Below, piece after piece: positions 1-19,160 of a stretch of 64,000 nucleotides of DNA. Both the position numbers and the translations under genes were made by a program. Position 1 is the stretch's first letter; every line of letters starts with the position of its first letter. Under the pieces are notes generated by a model. That model worked only from the letters and a program-made list of their open reading frames with translations, was not told the origin of the DNA and did no database searches. The stretch comes from Haemonchus contortus (taxonomy: Eukaryota > Nematoda > Chromadorea > Rhabditida > Trichostrongylidae): contig LS997563.1 in NCBI GenBank assembly GCA_000469685.2, positions 29,281,897 through 29,345,896 on the forward strand. Reading direction: 5' to 3'.

Positions 1-3000
1 TTAGGTGGTCCCACTTATCCCGCCTTTTACAAGTACGAACGGATGGGGAAGATGTGTGACACTAAGTCCCACACGCGAAGGTTCCTAGCTAGTTGTCTTG
101 CCGCGCTCGCTAAAACCCAGTTGCTTGAATTGGTTGCTTGACTCGCTGTGAGGCATGCCGGTCCCTTTAATTGTAAACCAATACCTACAAAGACTTACAG
201 GCTGTCTTGCATGACGTTGCAATCTTTTTTCAATCGTGTCTAATGCCCAATGAGCTCCCATCGAGTATCAAAAGAACCCAATATGATGGATGATGTTCAT
301 AGCGTTCAGAAAGAATCAATTCGATTCATCATGAAAATTATCTTATGGGCAATAAAAGTCCTACCTGACCAGCGTAAATTACATGGTTCCAGGTAGGTGA
401 ACCCTTCAATTCAAGGCTTTTGAGAAGGTTATAGTCCCTCAATTCAACTATACTGAATCCTGCATATGGAAAAGCTGCACTTTCTGCTTCATTCAATCTG
501 AGTCAGCTTCCAAACCTGCCACTAATTCGAATTTTGCAAAAAAAAGAGCGCAAGGCTAAGAAATCATTGCGTGTAGCTGAAGTGTTCCAGTTTGGACGAG
601 TTTTCTTGAGCCTACGTTGGACTTGATGAAGATGCTGGAAATTAAACAAAAGAAAGCACAACTAATCATCAGAATAGTTTACAATAATGGCCAGTATCCA
701 GTGTTGGTAATTCGTTGCTTCCTCTGAACTGACGGTCATACTCGGCGAGTTCACCTTTTGTTGAGAGAAATCCTCTTGAAACTCTTTTGTTACTTGATGC
801 CTTTCTGTGTGAGGTAAGCCTACCCGCTTATTTGGGATCCGCCGCTCGAGTCTACCGTAACCGTTGTCAGATTAGTTGATTACAGTTTGTGTGAAAGAAT
901 TCTGATTCTTCGCAGCGATCAAGCCAGTCGCCTGTTTGAAAAATAAAGGAATGGTACAGTCCTGAACCAACCAAGGTTTTCATCCCTCCGAGGCTGGCTA
1001 AGTGTTCGCCTCTATCCCAAAAAGAAGTAATTTGAAGTCGAAGACCTTCAAGTGGGTTTATTTATCGGTTGCTACTAATAGGTTGATGCATAATTATTGC
1101 GGATTTTTCCCGGCTTGAATTCGGAATTAAATAGAAATGATATTCTCACTTTCCTCGATGGAAATATCCCAAGAAATCATCTGCCCTATTACTTCGAGAA
1201 AGGTTGGAAGGTGGGCACAGTCGTAAAGTGATCTCAACGACCTTCTCGACGATGGAACAGTCAGCTATAGCCGAATATGGAATGGAATCTGCTTCTACGG
1301 TCGCCCTATTCATCAACAGAATTTGCTGTGGATTATCAAGTGAATCCTCCGTTGAAATATTGGCTAGAGAACAGAACTTTCGACGAACTGGATGGATTGA
1401 TGACTGACTTCAAGGCGTGAGTCGCCTTTAACAATCGAATCTTCTTCGCTTGTGGAATTCTACTGCCTATAAATGGGAAGCCGTGATTGACGTAGATGGT
1501 GAATACGTTCCGGAGTAATTATTTGAACATGTCTTTGCTAAATCTTTCTATCGTTCCTTGAAGTAAAATTTGCCGAAAAAATCGGCAATAATTATGCATC
1601 AACCTAATATTATTCTTATTCTGGAAATAACTCCATTTGGACTCAGTAATCATCTACGGACACTCTCGATGAGAGGAGAAAAGCAGATGGTAAATGCATC
1701 GGGGAGGGACGTGGCGAAAGCTACACGCATTTCGGTCCTTGCCCAGACTGTCATAGGAGAGGGAACATCTGCTCACGCCATTTACGACGAGTGGCAACCG
1801 CTCATTTTCCCTGCATACCTAGTTTGTGCAGCCTTGCTTTTAGTAAGCAAGCCAGCTGTTGACTGAAGACATTCACAATATCTGGGTGCTTGTTGTGAAA
1901 CCCTTAAATGGCAACGTAGAAGATTGACTTCTGTCTACAAAACCGAAAGGAATCGCCGAGAACCACGGAACGATACCTCCATTTCCGTCCCTGGTTCAAG
2001 CAAATGAACAAGTCGAGTGGGTTGTCAGCGCTCAGCCACCTTGCAGCGCAAAGGCTGTGATAGCATGCTGTGAGTGAGGGGTAAGAGAGATCAGACGGCG
2101 AGAGCACCCAGTGAACCAGGGTTCTGAGACGACGCATCACAACTGTATGGAGGCGGGGCTGCCACTGGAGGCGTTCTTGACGGTCTATCAGTCATACAGG
2201 CAAATTTTCACCATAACAGTGCTACATAACCTTTCTATTCGAGCAACATACAAACTTCTTTTCAAGTATATTACTTCAGAATGTGTCTTCAAGAAAGGAA
2301 AGCAAACTCTGGCGACAACTTTAGAGTAGGTAGACTGTCTCTTGTGATCTGGTCTGGAGATACATTCCTTGTCGGAACTTCCGCCGGCATCTAAGTAATC
2401 AAAAGCTTGTGTTTGTCAATAGCGCGTGGTATCCATTACGTACACAAAAACTTTTGGCAGTCAGGAGACTGGTTGATTACAGATCAGCATAAAATGATAA
2501 CAAAAAACCCATATCACTAACAAGCTGAAATGATAAAGAATTACTGCGAAATATGCAGAAAAATGAGTGTTTGTTATGAAATGGCGACAAGAGCCTAATA
2601 CCGACCCCATGTCGTGCCGGTTAAAACCCTTATCAGGCACATCTGCAGTTTACGACCATGTACATGCGAAACTGGGCATTTCGTTGAGAACTCCTGATTT
2701 TTCCCTTTGGTTCAGCTACTGTTTGGCCACCATAAGTTAGTTTTGAAGTGAAAACTTAGCAGTAGAGCAGCTTTAAGACTGGTTTTTTACTATTCCGTGT
2801 CTGTGGGAGGAGTCGGAAGTACCGCCACCACGTAAGGTGCTGACTATTTCGCCATAGAGCGCGTTATCTCCAAATGAGCACAAAGGCAATGTAGATGTGG
2901 AAGAAAGATAAAGTAAATGGAGACTTCTGCTTCAGACGCTTCAGCGCTTAGGCGGTTATTATGTGGAACTGTCCTTTGGACTAGAACATCGTTTGCAAAG

Positions 3001-4257
3001 CCTCGAAATCCCTTCAAACAAGAGGCTTAAGGAAGGCAAAGACATCTTTGCATTTGAACTGCTGCAAGCATGCTTGCTACTCTTGGGAAACAGGAAATAT
3101 TCCCTCGTATTCCCTCTGCATGTGACCATTCTAGGGCTAATTTGTAACTCATTAGATGTAGCACCAGCCGATAAGCCCCTCAACTAGTTAGCAAATATTT
3201 CTCGCCACTATATCGCAGTCTGGCTAAATTTTCAGGACAAACTTTTAGAACCGAATTTGTCAGGGTTCATCCACCATCAAGTCTCCACTGAGACCAAGAT
3301 CTATGTATGCTCTGCACTATAAGCACTGCAACTTCATTGCGCAATGCAGCCATGGACAATATTTAATGCTCCGTTACGGACGATGATCACCCCTTGAAGT
3401 GCTTCGCTTCACCCAGATTCTTAACAGGAAAAATATCACCTACACAGGAAGTTTCAAGATCTCTAATTACTACCCTATCCCACTTCACACTCTGCAGGCA
3501 CATTAAAATGAATCGCACGATAGTTGTCCGGTAGTACTATTCCACAAATTTCATGTGAACCATAACTACCTACTCAATGCATCACGACAGTGGAACCGCT
3601 TTGTCCTGAAATCGGGGAAAGTCCGACAGTCAATCGCACTTCTGCCACGTCTGGTTACCAACACGAAGAACTCGAGCATGCGACTGTGTTATTAGTGTCA
3701 TGCCACACTGACCGTTAACACCTGATGGATTTTGAAATTTTATTCCAGAACAGCTAAAAAGACGTGCTGAAAATGTACAAACGTAATGAAAATATTTACA
3801 CGGCTTTACGGACGGCTGTACATAATTCCAAATGTACGAAATGAGTGCCTAATATCGAACGCACGGACCCGGGAGCTCATAATTGCTGTTAATGGGTTGT
3901 CGACTACGGTAATCACTCCACTTCAGTCGACATTCACTAACAGAAACCATGATTGACTCCTTAAACACTAAAAACTACAGAATACGGAAAACATCAGGCT
4001 TAGAACGCGAATTAAATGTGAAGAAACGCAAAGCAACTTTTTTTTCGTTTTGAGACCTCGAAGTCATATAAACGTCCTTTTGTTGGATGTTTCTAATAGT
4101 GGCCTTGTTGAAGGTGAAGTCAGCTGGAATCAGCTTTTGTGCAAAAACGTGGAATTATTTAGAAAAAACAAGTGTAATATATCCGTCGATATCAGAATAA
4201 AGAGAGGTCAATTGAATAATGCTAGAAGGGCCACTATCAGTGATCGAATACCAAGGC
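1..4257. other. Stretch with no supported gene
   Basis: Open frames here are short (under about 140 codons), lack recognisable motifs and do not chain through good splice sites. The last 200 bases or so may hold the 3' UTR of the downstream-oriented lgg-1 gene. I see no repeat I can name with confidence. Confidence 0.5.
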
Positions 4258-9958
<5,701 letters not shown>

Positions 9959-12900
9959 TCAAAAGCTGTGTGACATATCCGCAGAGCGTGATCGCCGCCT
10001 TCGAATTTCATCGTCGGTGTGGTGACCGCGTTTTGATGAGCTGTTGCTCGAATGGTAAGACGCCAATCGCGTCCTTTCCCTATTTCTTCCACGAGATGAC
10101 TCCTCCTTGCGCCTATCTTCCTCGAATCGCTTCATTTCGATAAGGAAGTCATACGCCCTACAAATAGAACAAGTATTTGTCAGTATATTCAAAGATAGAA
10201 ACAATGGGTTTGAAAGACAAGTACCTTTGGCGTTTACGAGGATTCTTCTCACGCTGAAGCTTTCTCCGGAAGCGCTTGAAAATTGACTTCCAACTTTTGT
10301 GGTGTTTCTCTCTTTTTCCATGGCTGTAGAAAAAAATTAGTTACGGAGAGATGAGAGATATATAGAGAAATTGAAACCTAGTAGGTCTTTCGCTTGGCCG
10401 ATCGGTAGAAGATCCAGCTACAGGGATCGTATCGCTTTCTTCAGCTCTTACAGACGATGATGAAACGTCATTTATGGTGATATCGTCTCCAGGAATGTTA
10501 GCAGGCCCCTGCTAAAAACGAGAGAAATTCGTTTGTAGAACACACCAGAATGGACCGAAGTGGGTAAATTATGTGAACAAACTTTCTACTTACCGTTGCA
10601 GGAGGCGCGCTGATGTTGTCCTCCTCAAGAGTAGATCCGTCAGCTTCCTCGTCTCCTGCTTCGTTTTTCAACGACGATGCTAAATAAAGTTATAATGCCT
10701 TCCGCACTTTTACAAAAAAGCCTGGTAACGTGATTAGGTATCTGAACAACCGTTATTTTTTGCATTAGTAGAGTTAGAGTGAAAACGAATACCCCCGATG
10801 TAGGCCAAAAATAAAAGCCCGGAGGTGGTAACAGACGATAGGTCACCATTCACATCCTATTTATCAATTTTTTCTCTTTCCACACTTAATTCATTGCGTG
10901 TTAATTACAAGCAGGTTTGCCCGCCCAAAACTCACTCCACTTCTGAGTAGGGTTGTTGTTCATGAGTTAAGATACATTGAACAACATATCATCAGAGAAA
11001 GCACCTGGCCCGGTGGAAGTGGTCCCATCCGCCTGCTTTGCATTAGCATCCTTTGTTGGTGACATGGATGAACTAACAGCCGCGGGTCCTCCAGTTGCGC
11101 AACGATTCAATCTTTCTTGCCATAAAGCGGCCAGAAGCTTGTTTTCGCCTGCTAGTACAAACTTTCAATTCATTGACGTTTAAAGAAAAAGGATGCCAAG
11201 TTTTTGTGCTATCAAATCGTTAAGAATGGAAATTGAACAAATTGCTCGAAAAATTTGGTGAGGTGATTCTCCAAAATTTATGAGCCAGCTTAATGCCAGC
11301 CTGAAAAGAACGATCACGTGGGCGAATTTACCGACATTAAACTCTCTTGTATGCCCTTATTAAGAAAAAAGCCTTTAGTTGACAAATAAACTTCAGAGAA
11401 AATTTCGCCGGCAATAAACAGAAACAAGAGATTGCGAAAAATTTTCAGCTCTCCTTCCGGCATATATCGTTCCACAAGTTCCTTGCTATCATAGTGGATT
11501 CTTGCCGGTCGTTATAACCACTGCGAACAAATATTCTTGATCTTAGTCCCTTTCTCGACTGCACAAGCATTTTTTCACTGGTTAAAATAAGTTGGAATCG
11601 AAAAAGGATGTTAACCTTTTACTTCGATTGCTGCTTTAGGAGGTATCCTCTTAGTGCATTCAGAACCGAACAAGGATTTCTGAAAAGATGCCTCAGTCAT
11701 CGAAGAAAGATAAGCAAGCTATGAGTTCGATCCTCACCGTTTTACGAGGTACGTTCGAAGAAGACTGTGTTGGCACAATATCCGATGAGCTTGAAGCTGC
11801 CGAAAGACCTTGCAAATCATGTCGAGAAGAGCTTCCTGTAAAGGTAAATAGTTGACCACCCGTCACAAAGATTCACCTTTGTAATAAGTTGACGAAACTA
11901 GTATAGACACAAGCTTACCCGATTCGTAGGAGCGGTTCATAGGTGTTAGCCAGTCAATGTCATTTGGTACAACAGTATCCTGGGATGAATTGGAGGAACT
12001 GTATTCAGCTGGTCGTGAGGAAGTTACTTGTCTTCTGAACATATTTAGTTGCTATTACTGTTTCACGAAGTATGCATCTAATTTGACCAGCAGCGAAACC
12101 AGCGATGAAAACACCAGTTCAGAAAGAAATAATCAAATAACAGTTCTCACTGGCGGTCACGGGAATGCCTTGAAGGTGATCTATCGTTTTCATCATCGCT
12201 GGAGAGAACAATCTGTAAATGGAACATTGGATCTTTTAACCTCAAGTAGATATTTTCTTATTATCATACAACAGTAATTTTTGTGCGATGTCATAATCAG
12301 CAGAAAACTGCAGCTTGTAAAGGTTTCAGAATTCGTACAACTCAGTAATTTCTTGAAAAATCACCGTCGTATCAAATCCAGGCGGGGTATGGGGCAAGTC
12401 CAGTGCGTGAAGGAACTGTTCACGGCTACTATGTGACAAAGCAAATGGTGTGAAGAGGTGCTGAAATGTCTTATGTGGGACTGTGGAAAAATAAATTATA
12501 GAATTCTGGGAAAAGTAAGAATAGAATAAACAAGAACGAAAAGATATAATCAAGGGTCAGGCCAAAATTACAACTTCTAATTCGATGACATTTCTACCTC
12601 AAAGAGATCGCGAGAAGAGCCGAAGGCATCAACCACATGCATCGGAACTGTACGACTAGGAAAGCGGAATTGAGGAAGGCGACAGGCTGGTCTAGTGTAG
12701 AAATCTCCGGCATTTGACGTTTCAGAATTCGACGATGTAGCTTCATCCTGTTAGGGTGTTATAATAATTTAATTATCACACAATTATTATACTGAATTTT
12801 CATACTTATCTCAAATGGTTCCTGTCTAACAGCACTCTGTCAAGAGCTATTGCCAGTTTATTTTACCAAATTCCATGTAACAACTTTCTTGAATCGGAGC

Positions 12901-15900
12901 AGGAGAACCGTACTAGCGTAAATTAAAGACTCACTCATGAGGCCAGTATCCAAGTCGCATAAGTTAACGGAAAAAATTATGCGGTATCTGTCAACTTGAG
13001 TAAATCCGCCTTCTTTTACATTCGAAACGTTGCAATGCAAAAGGCCAGAGGATTGCTTTCCGAAACAAAAGAAAAGGAATAATATTGCATTCAGAAAGGT
13101 GAGAACGCACCCGAATGTAATTGCTTTCTCTGGGAACCCTAATAGGTTGAACGTCAGATGAATTGTTATCACTAAGCACGATCACATCATCTCCATCTGC
13201 ATCGCGGCGATCGCGACTTCTTCCTCCATCTAATGCAACAATAACCGAATCCGAATCACTGTCGCTTAGCATAACAACCTCTAAAACAGAATTGCATTTG
13301 AAAATATAAACATGGAATTCTGAAGGTAACGAACCTTGACTGTTGTTGCCTCTACGATTCCTACGGTGCAGCACCTGCCTGAGTTCAGGGGAGCTGAAAT
13401 CAGAAATACGAGCTCCTTATCTACTTCCATGGAGCCAGGATTTCCAGCATGCCAACGCGGCAGTGGCCGGCAATTTTTCACAACTGGCCTATCCAGTAAA
13501 AGTACCTGTATGCACTTGTCCTGTCGAAATCTTGTAATGACAGCATGCTACTCGCGAACTCAAACAATTCTGACTGGAACCGTTCCAGGTAACCAGGAAA
13601 AATCCCTATCAGGCGAAGATTGCGCTGAAAAGAAGCGCTGTTACAAACCATTGTAAAATAAAGCTTTTTAGCTACAACAAACCGAAAATTGTGGAGAATT
13701 GATCTGGAACTCTGAACACCAAATGATGATCTCGCTCACAACACTGCCACGGGCTTTGACATATTCGTCCCTGGACTCATTCGGCTTTCTCTAAAAGAAA
13801 TTTCTTATGAACAAAGAGTTTTTTTGTAAGAATTAATCAGTCTGATGTGAAATGCATTCATGAGGGTATGGATATCGATTAGAATGACTAGAACTTCGTT
13901 CTAAAAAAGGAGCAAAAAAAAGAGTATGCTTATGAGTATGTGAGTTCGCCTGGGTGGTAGAACGCACTGCCAAAAGGTTCTTATAGCAAGTAAAAGGCAT
14001 AACTATAAATCACATTGGCTCTATGGAATATTTCCTGCCAAGAAACTTTGAGCCCTTGGCAGTAGAGGCTAAGATGGCGATACTGAACCCAAATTCGGTC
14101 ACCACTGCAAAATAAGGTCTGGTAGTGGCGTAAAGAAAGCTACCCACTGATCCAGTCCACCAGCAGCACTGATTTTTTTGCTAACGGCTCTCGAGCCAAT
14201 ATTGCACCTTTGCAGGCTGTACCTCGCTTTCACAGCTCTATACTTCGACTCCTTAGAATCCAAAACCTTTTCCTATAACTCTGCATTATTCCTGCGTCTC
14301 TAAAGATAATCTTTGATACAGGAGTCAGGAATTCAAAGACTATGCCACTTCAGGGCAAATTGATTGCCCACGCCCTAACTTCAAAAAGTAAACTCTGGAT
14401 ACAGGATAAAAATCGAAACGTCAAAAAATATTTCGGGTTTGAGCAGCTATGCATACTTCCTCGATCCCCACCGCGTCCAGTCCGTTCGCCAAACTTTGTA
14501 CACCATATTTTTGGGGATCGTATATCGGAAAAGTGAGGACCGTATCTTGCAGAAGACCTCAGATAGGTACCTCTAAAAGGGAAGTTTTGAGACGTCAGGC
14601 TTGGCCCTGCATACGCAACGGGCTAGGCCTCAGCGCGATCTTTACATTGGAAGGATATGCTCTTGCTGCTATACTAGTGCTGTTGTGTTCAAAACGAGGT
14701 GTAGAAGGGAAATCGCAAGTCGGACCCGACACCCACGCGATGCGGCTCTTTTTTCATGCTTGTGATGACTAAAGCATTCCATCGTTATGAGGATGAAATG
14801 ATGAAGAAACAGTTACAATATCGTTGCAAAAGAACTAGGTTTTAAGGTGAGAGCTTACAATAATGATGTGAAAAAGTAATAAAACCCCATTCACTTCCTA
14901 AGCAAAGCAGTTCTCCGTATAGTTGAGATAGTACGTAATGATGCAGCTCTTGCATATGTAGTAACCTTTTAAAATGCCAATCAAAGACTTCAGTCTACAC
15001 GCAGAGTGTAAGTCATGCGCTTCTACATGATATCTTGCGTGGATAAACTCGATTGATGGGCAGCAAGGGCCATCCTATTATAACTAAAAAGGTACCTTTT
15101 TAAGCGTCTATACAAAGATTGAAAAAACGGAGCAACCTAAGGCTACCGCTTTACTACTACCGTTACACCCAAAGACTGCGATAATTCAGTACGAACAGGA
15201 AACACACTCCTATTATTTAGGAACCTTGGATGCAAAGAAAGTTTGTCTAAAATACAATGCAAGCCAAGCGTATTCTCCATGCAACTTGCCGCATCGCAAC
15301 AGCCCCAACATAAGGTTAAACGATGACAGCGCCTGGAACCCTTAAGCAACTTAGGAGTAATAGTGCTGAATGCGTGAATGCTGCATCTTGATTAGCAACA
15401 GCAGAGCACAATGTTTGGAAGAAAAAATCTTTTTGATAGCACTTAATAACTGGCAGTACTCAATAAAACGCACACCACGCCAGACGATCTGTAGTTCACG
15501 ATCCAAAAAATTTCGAAGCCTTTCCGTAGAATCTTCAAAATTAGCATTGAAAACAGCAGGTGAGAAGGGAACCTGAAACCGAGACTGCAGTGAAAAGAGC
15601 TAATTATATTACCAGAAAGTACAACCTACTCTGATCGCATTGCGGTCAATAGAGCTCCATTCGAGTTTATCTTTGTAAATTAGTGAGCGGAAAACAATGT
15701 TACCAACGAGATCTCCCCTGAAGAGAAACAGTTTGAAAAAAAGTCCAAATCTGTTGGCTATGAACGTGACAACCTTGTGGTCACATCTCTTTTGAGCATT
15801 TCCAGTTTGGAAATTTCATTGACTATTCGAACATGTGTCCTCGAAAGATCAGAAGACCGATCAACACGAGCATTGCCGTTCCTAAACAAAGATTGTATGA

Positions 15901-17211
15901 AGGCAGCGATTTATGAAATATTTGAATCAGAGACTGAGAGGGTTAGAAAAACCATGGGAAATACATTTGTTTCTGAACGTAATCCAGCCTTCTTTGCAAG
16001 CGACGTATCCGTAATCGTATGCACTCTTGTTCATCAAGGGGCGGTTGTGACTGCCCTCGCTCCGCTAGACGTTCTGCTTCAGCCGCTGCTTTTAACTCCG
16101 CAACCACAACCCTACGATGAGAGGTTTAGAAATATCATTTAGAACACTTTTACATCTACGAAATTGATCTTATTAACGAAAAGTCGTGCCATATCGTCAC
16201 TCACATAGAGCGCTTAGTAGGTGACAAGTCCACATGATGCCAAAATCTTTGGACATTTTTCATGCAAAGAGGACACTTTCCAGCATGTTTCATCCATCGC
16301 GAGGTACATTTGTAACAAAACGAGTGAGCACAATTGTCGAGTACCGTTGGATCGGTCTTCCTAGAAATATGGTGTTTCCAATAAATGCTCTATTTTATCA
16401 GAGAGGTTATAACAGTTGACACCCTTGGAAATACTCAGTTTACATCCATGTCCCTTTTTTTTGCCTTGCGCATTATTTCTGCATACCAGGCTCACTGGGA
16501 TGGAACCAGATTTATTCATTCGTTTAAATCAAAAACTGCACCCATATGCAAAAGCGGGTGCGTGGCCTAGGGCGCAAAAAAGGAGAGGTGATGTTGAGAA
16601 GGCAGCAGACACATCCTAACTAGTTCTTCGTCATATCATTAGTCACTCTTTTAGAAGAACCAACTAGATTTCAGAAAAATATTATAATTTTGCAGATCTA
16701 ACACTGAAGGGCAAAAAACCGGAACTTATGAATGATCGCACTATCAAGAAGGAAACAACCACTGCGAGATCGTTGATCGAAACCGCTTCCACTATCATAA
16801 ACAATCATAACACCCGCAGTTAACAACACATAATTACGAACAAAACAGTCAGAAAGATATAGACTAACGGGGCAAGGCAAATGGCGCAGACATCCGAGCT
16901 CGACCCTTCACCAACTTCCATGTCTTCTGCGAGAGGTTCCTGCTTCTTCACTTTTCCTTCGTCGTACGTGCTAGCTTTCCACTCAGACACACCATTTGAG
17001 GAAGAAGGTGGAGTGACTCGTCCTGAAAGAATTAGAATAATAACAGTTGAGAGCCCAAAGTGGTTATCAAAAGTAACAAACCATTCTCTTCCACTTTCAT
17101 CTGAATGGCAATGCTATCTTTAGCGACGGTTTTAGCTCTTCTTGATCGTGATTCAGACGTAGACGCTTCATCTGGAGGACGACTGGGTGCTCGTTTCCGC
17201 TTTAGCGACAT
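9959..17211 (-). CDS. topors: TOPORS-like RING-finger E3 ligase, multi-exon
   Basis: Likely nuclear ubiquitin/SUMO E3 ligase. Phase-consistent exons, 5' to 3': 17082-17211 (ATG at 17211), 16865-17022, 16205-16356, 15953-16111, 15774-15881, 15630-15717, 15474-15572, 13683-13790, 13506-13624, 13335-13393, 13111-13280, 12598-12747, 12365-12505, 12151-12212, 11919-12034, 11738-11835, about 11623-11679, 11005-11161, 10594-10679, 10378-10508, 10225-10323 and 9959-10157 (stop). The C3HC4 RING has CAIC in exon 2 and NCAHSFCYKC then KCPLC in exon 3, with 12 residues between the second and third cysteines as in TOPORS. Later exons match the TOPORS region after the RING (FLDRELQIVW, RGSVVSEII, LERFQSELFEFASS). 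Exon 11 holds VIVALD and VIVLSD and exon 14 starts IVLSSDDEND, all SUMO-interacting-type motifs. The C-terminus is Arg/Ser-rich (SRGRNRERTR). About 880 residues. Unresolved: joins in 11162-11622, where one or two exons may be missing. No damage seen. Confidence 0.85.
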
Positions 17212-18867
17212 CAAAAGTAACTAAAAAGGATTGCTTAATTGGACTAGAAGTGCTTCGTTGATGAGAATAAGAACATTCTTAGTTTATTCAGCAGAGAAAT
17301 CACTAGGTCAAAAGCAGGGGAAAGCTGAGCGCAAGGCGATATATCTCGATAGGATAGTTTCGAAAGAAATGATTCGAATCCATCGACAGAGTCTCTGTAA
17401 CGAAATACAGTCGAAATTGTCATCCAAGGCAAAGTAAGGCATGGCAGGAGGTTCAGCCGTAAAATGAAGGAGGATAAGCGCCACTGCAGACAAAGCATTT
17501 AGTCCCGCCATGTTAGCATCATGCGACAGTAACCCTCTGACAAAGGCAGGGGGAACCTGTCCGCGATCCTTCCTTAGGGTCCATATGGCCATTTTTTTGT
17601 TGGGGGTTGGGATTGAGTGTAGGAGTCAGAAAATGAACTAGTCCATCACAACTGCCTTTGGATGTAACGGTGCATTACGAACCCGTGCCAGTTGAGGGCT
17701 AACATCTTTTTGTATCCAGTATCCGTAGACTTCACTTTCTCATGCTGTCTTGACTAGTGGTTGAAGTTCCGTATGGATTGTCTGAGTTTGACTGCGACTA
17801 GATATCATGAACTGGTTAAGTTCTATTTGGATACCAAAGTTCTACGACTGCAGGCCTATCCCACCGAAAAAACTCACTGTTGAAAACTCTTCCTGGACGG
17901 AATTGGTATTATCTGGCGGAGGTAAGATGTTTTTCCTATAACGAATTTATACTGGTCGAAAAGCTCCACCGTAGCCCTCATGTTGGAACTGGGTCGAGGA
18001 CGATGAACTCTGATAGTTCTTATTCCCCTGTTTCTTTCTCCGCCTTTCGTTCAGAACCTTGTTCAGCTATGACGCCATGTGACAGCGGTCAACTTTTCTC
18101 TTGATGGTGCCTAATAGCATAAGCCCTAGTGAAACACTTCGGTAGTATTCACGGTGGTATCAGTTTGGCATTGTCGAGATTGCTGATCATAAATGGCTTT
18201 CCCATGTTAAGCTCATAAACCGAGCGAGTTTTGACCTTTTCCACTAGATAGTTTGGGTGAGAACTAAACGGAAACAACCGTACATTGTCCTGCTATTACA
18301 GAACTCCATCCATAGACACATCCCCTAAAGGACAGGTCACGATGTAAACTCAGAAGAAATTTTCAAAAATAATGGGCCTGAAAGACAGCTGCCACGATAA
18401 CGCCGAGAACGAACGGCTACAGTGGGTGGGTAGGGTCTTCAGTGAGGGGCAATGGAGCGCTATCTCAAATTTTCTGCTTCAATCTGATTTTCAAAAGTCT
18501 AAGGCGACAGCGTCGAACTTCGCTCCTACTGCTAGGTATTTGTCACCCTCTGGTTGCTGGGTACAATGCCTTTTATTTTTTATGAGCTGCTTCCGACGAT
18601 TACAGCGGTTTCAGACGTATGTGTGGCTCCAGAAATTTTTATTCGTTTGGATATGGTGCACAAATACACTCGACATTATTTTAAATACATTAACTATGTA
18701 TTCGTCTTATATAGTGTTAGCTGGACCGCGCTACCACTTTGTTCGCTTTGATGGTTGGCCGCATTATCTGAAAAGTTCATACATCATTAGTCGAGAAATA
18801 CGAGAATCCTTAAAATCTTTGCCGTTAGTCAATTCTGTTTTTGGGATGCGCCTCGCATGTGACTTTG
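17212..18867. other. Stretch upstream of the TOPORS-like gene, no supported gene
   Basis: It should contain the TOPORS-like promoter next to 17211 and the missing last exon of the PP1-like gene. Open frames at 17244-17592 (minus) and 18372-18881 (plus) are not linked to recognisable motifs. I could not identify the C-terminal phosphatase exon. Confidence 0.4.
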
Positions 18868-19100
18868 ACTCAGAATCGTAATGGAGTATTGAATGCGGCC
18901 TATGTACATAGCCTATGCAGTAACTTTCAGCGAGCAGCCGGTTAGTGATTATATCCTCCTAGATGGATTTGTTACCAGTTAGCTTAGCCAGTTCAGATGA
19001 AATGGAAGGTTTGGCTGGCCCGAGGGAGCCTTAAGGTCAGATTCGACCCCTGGACCATGAGTATGTTAGTGTGCTCCATCTGCGCCCCTATTCAGAACCA
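18868..19100 (-). repeat. Decayed tRNA-derived SINE copy
   Basis: Diverged minus-strand copy of the SINE family best seen at 56696-56937. It shares the CAGAATCGTA..TGGAGTATTGAATG end, the GGCCTATG segment and a degraded B-box region near 19045. It lies just downstream of the last identified PP1-like exon. Confidence 0.5.
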
Positions 19101-19160
19101 TCTTGCGGAGATTTGGCCATCACACTATGGCGGAGGTCATTCTTTAATAACTTTCCGTAC

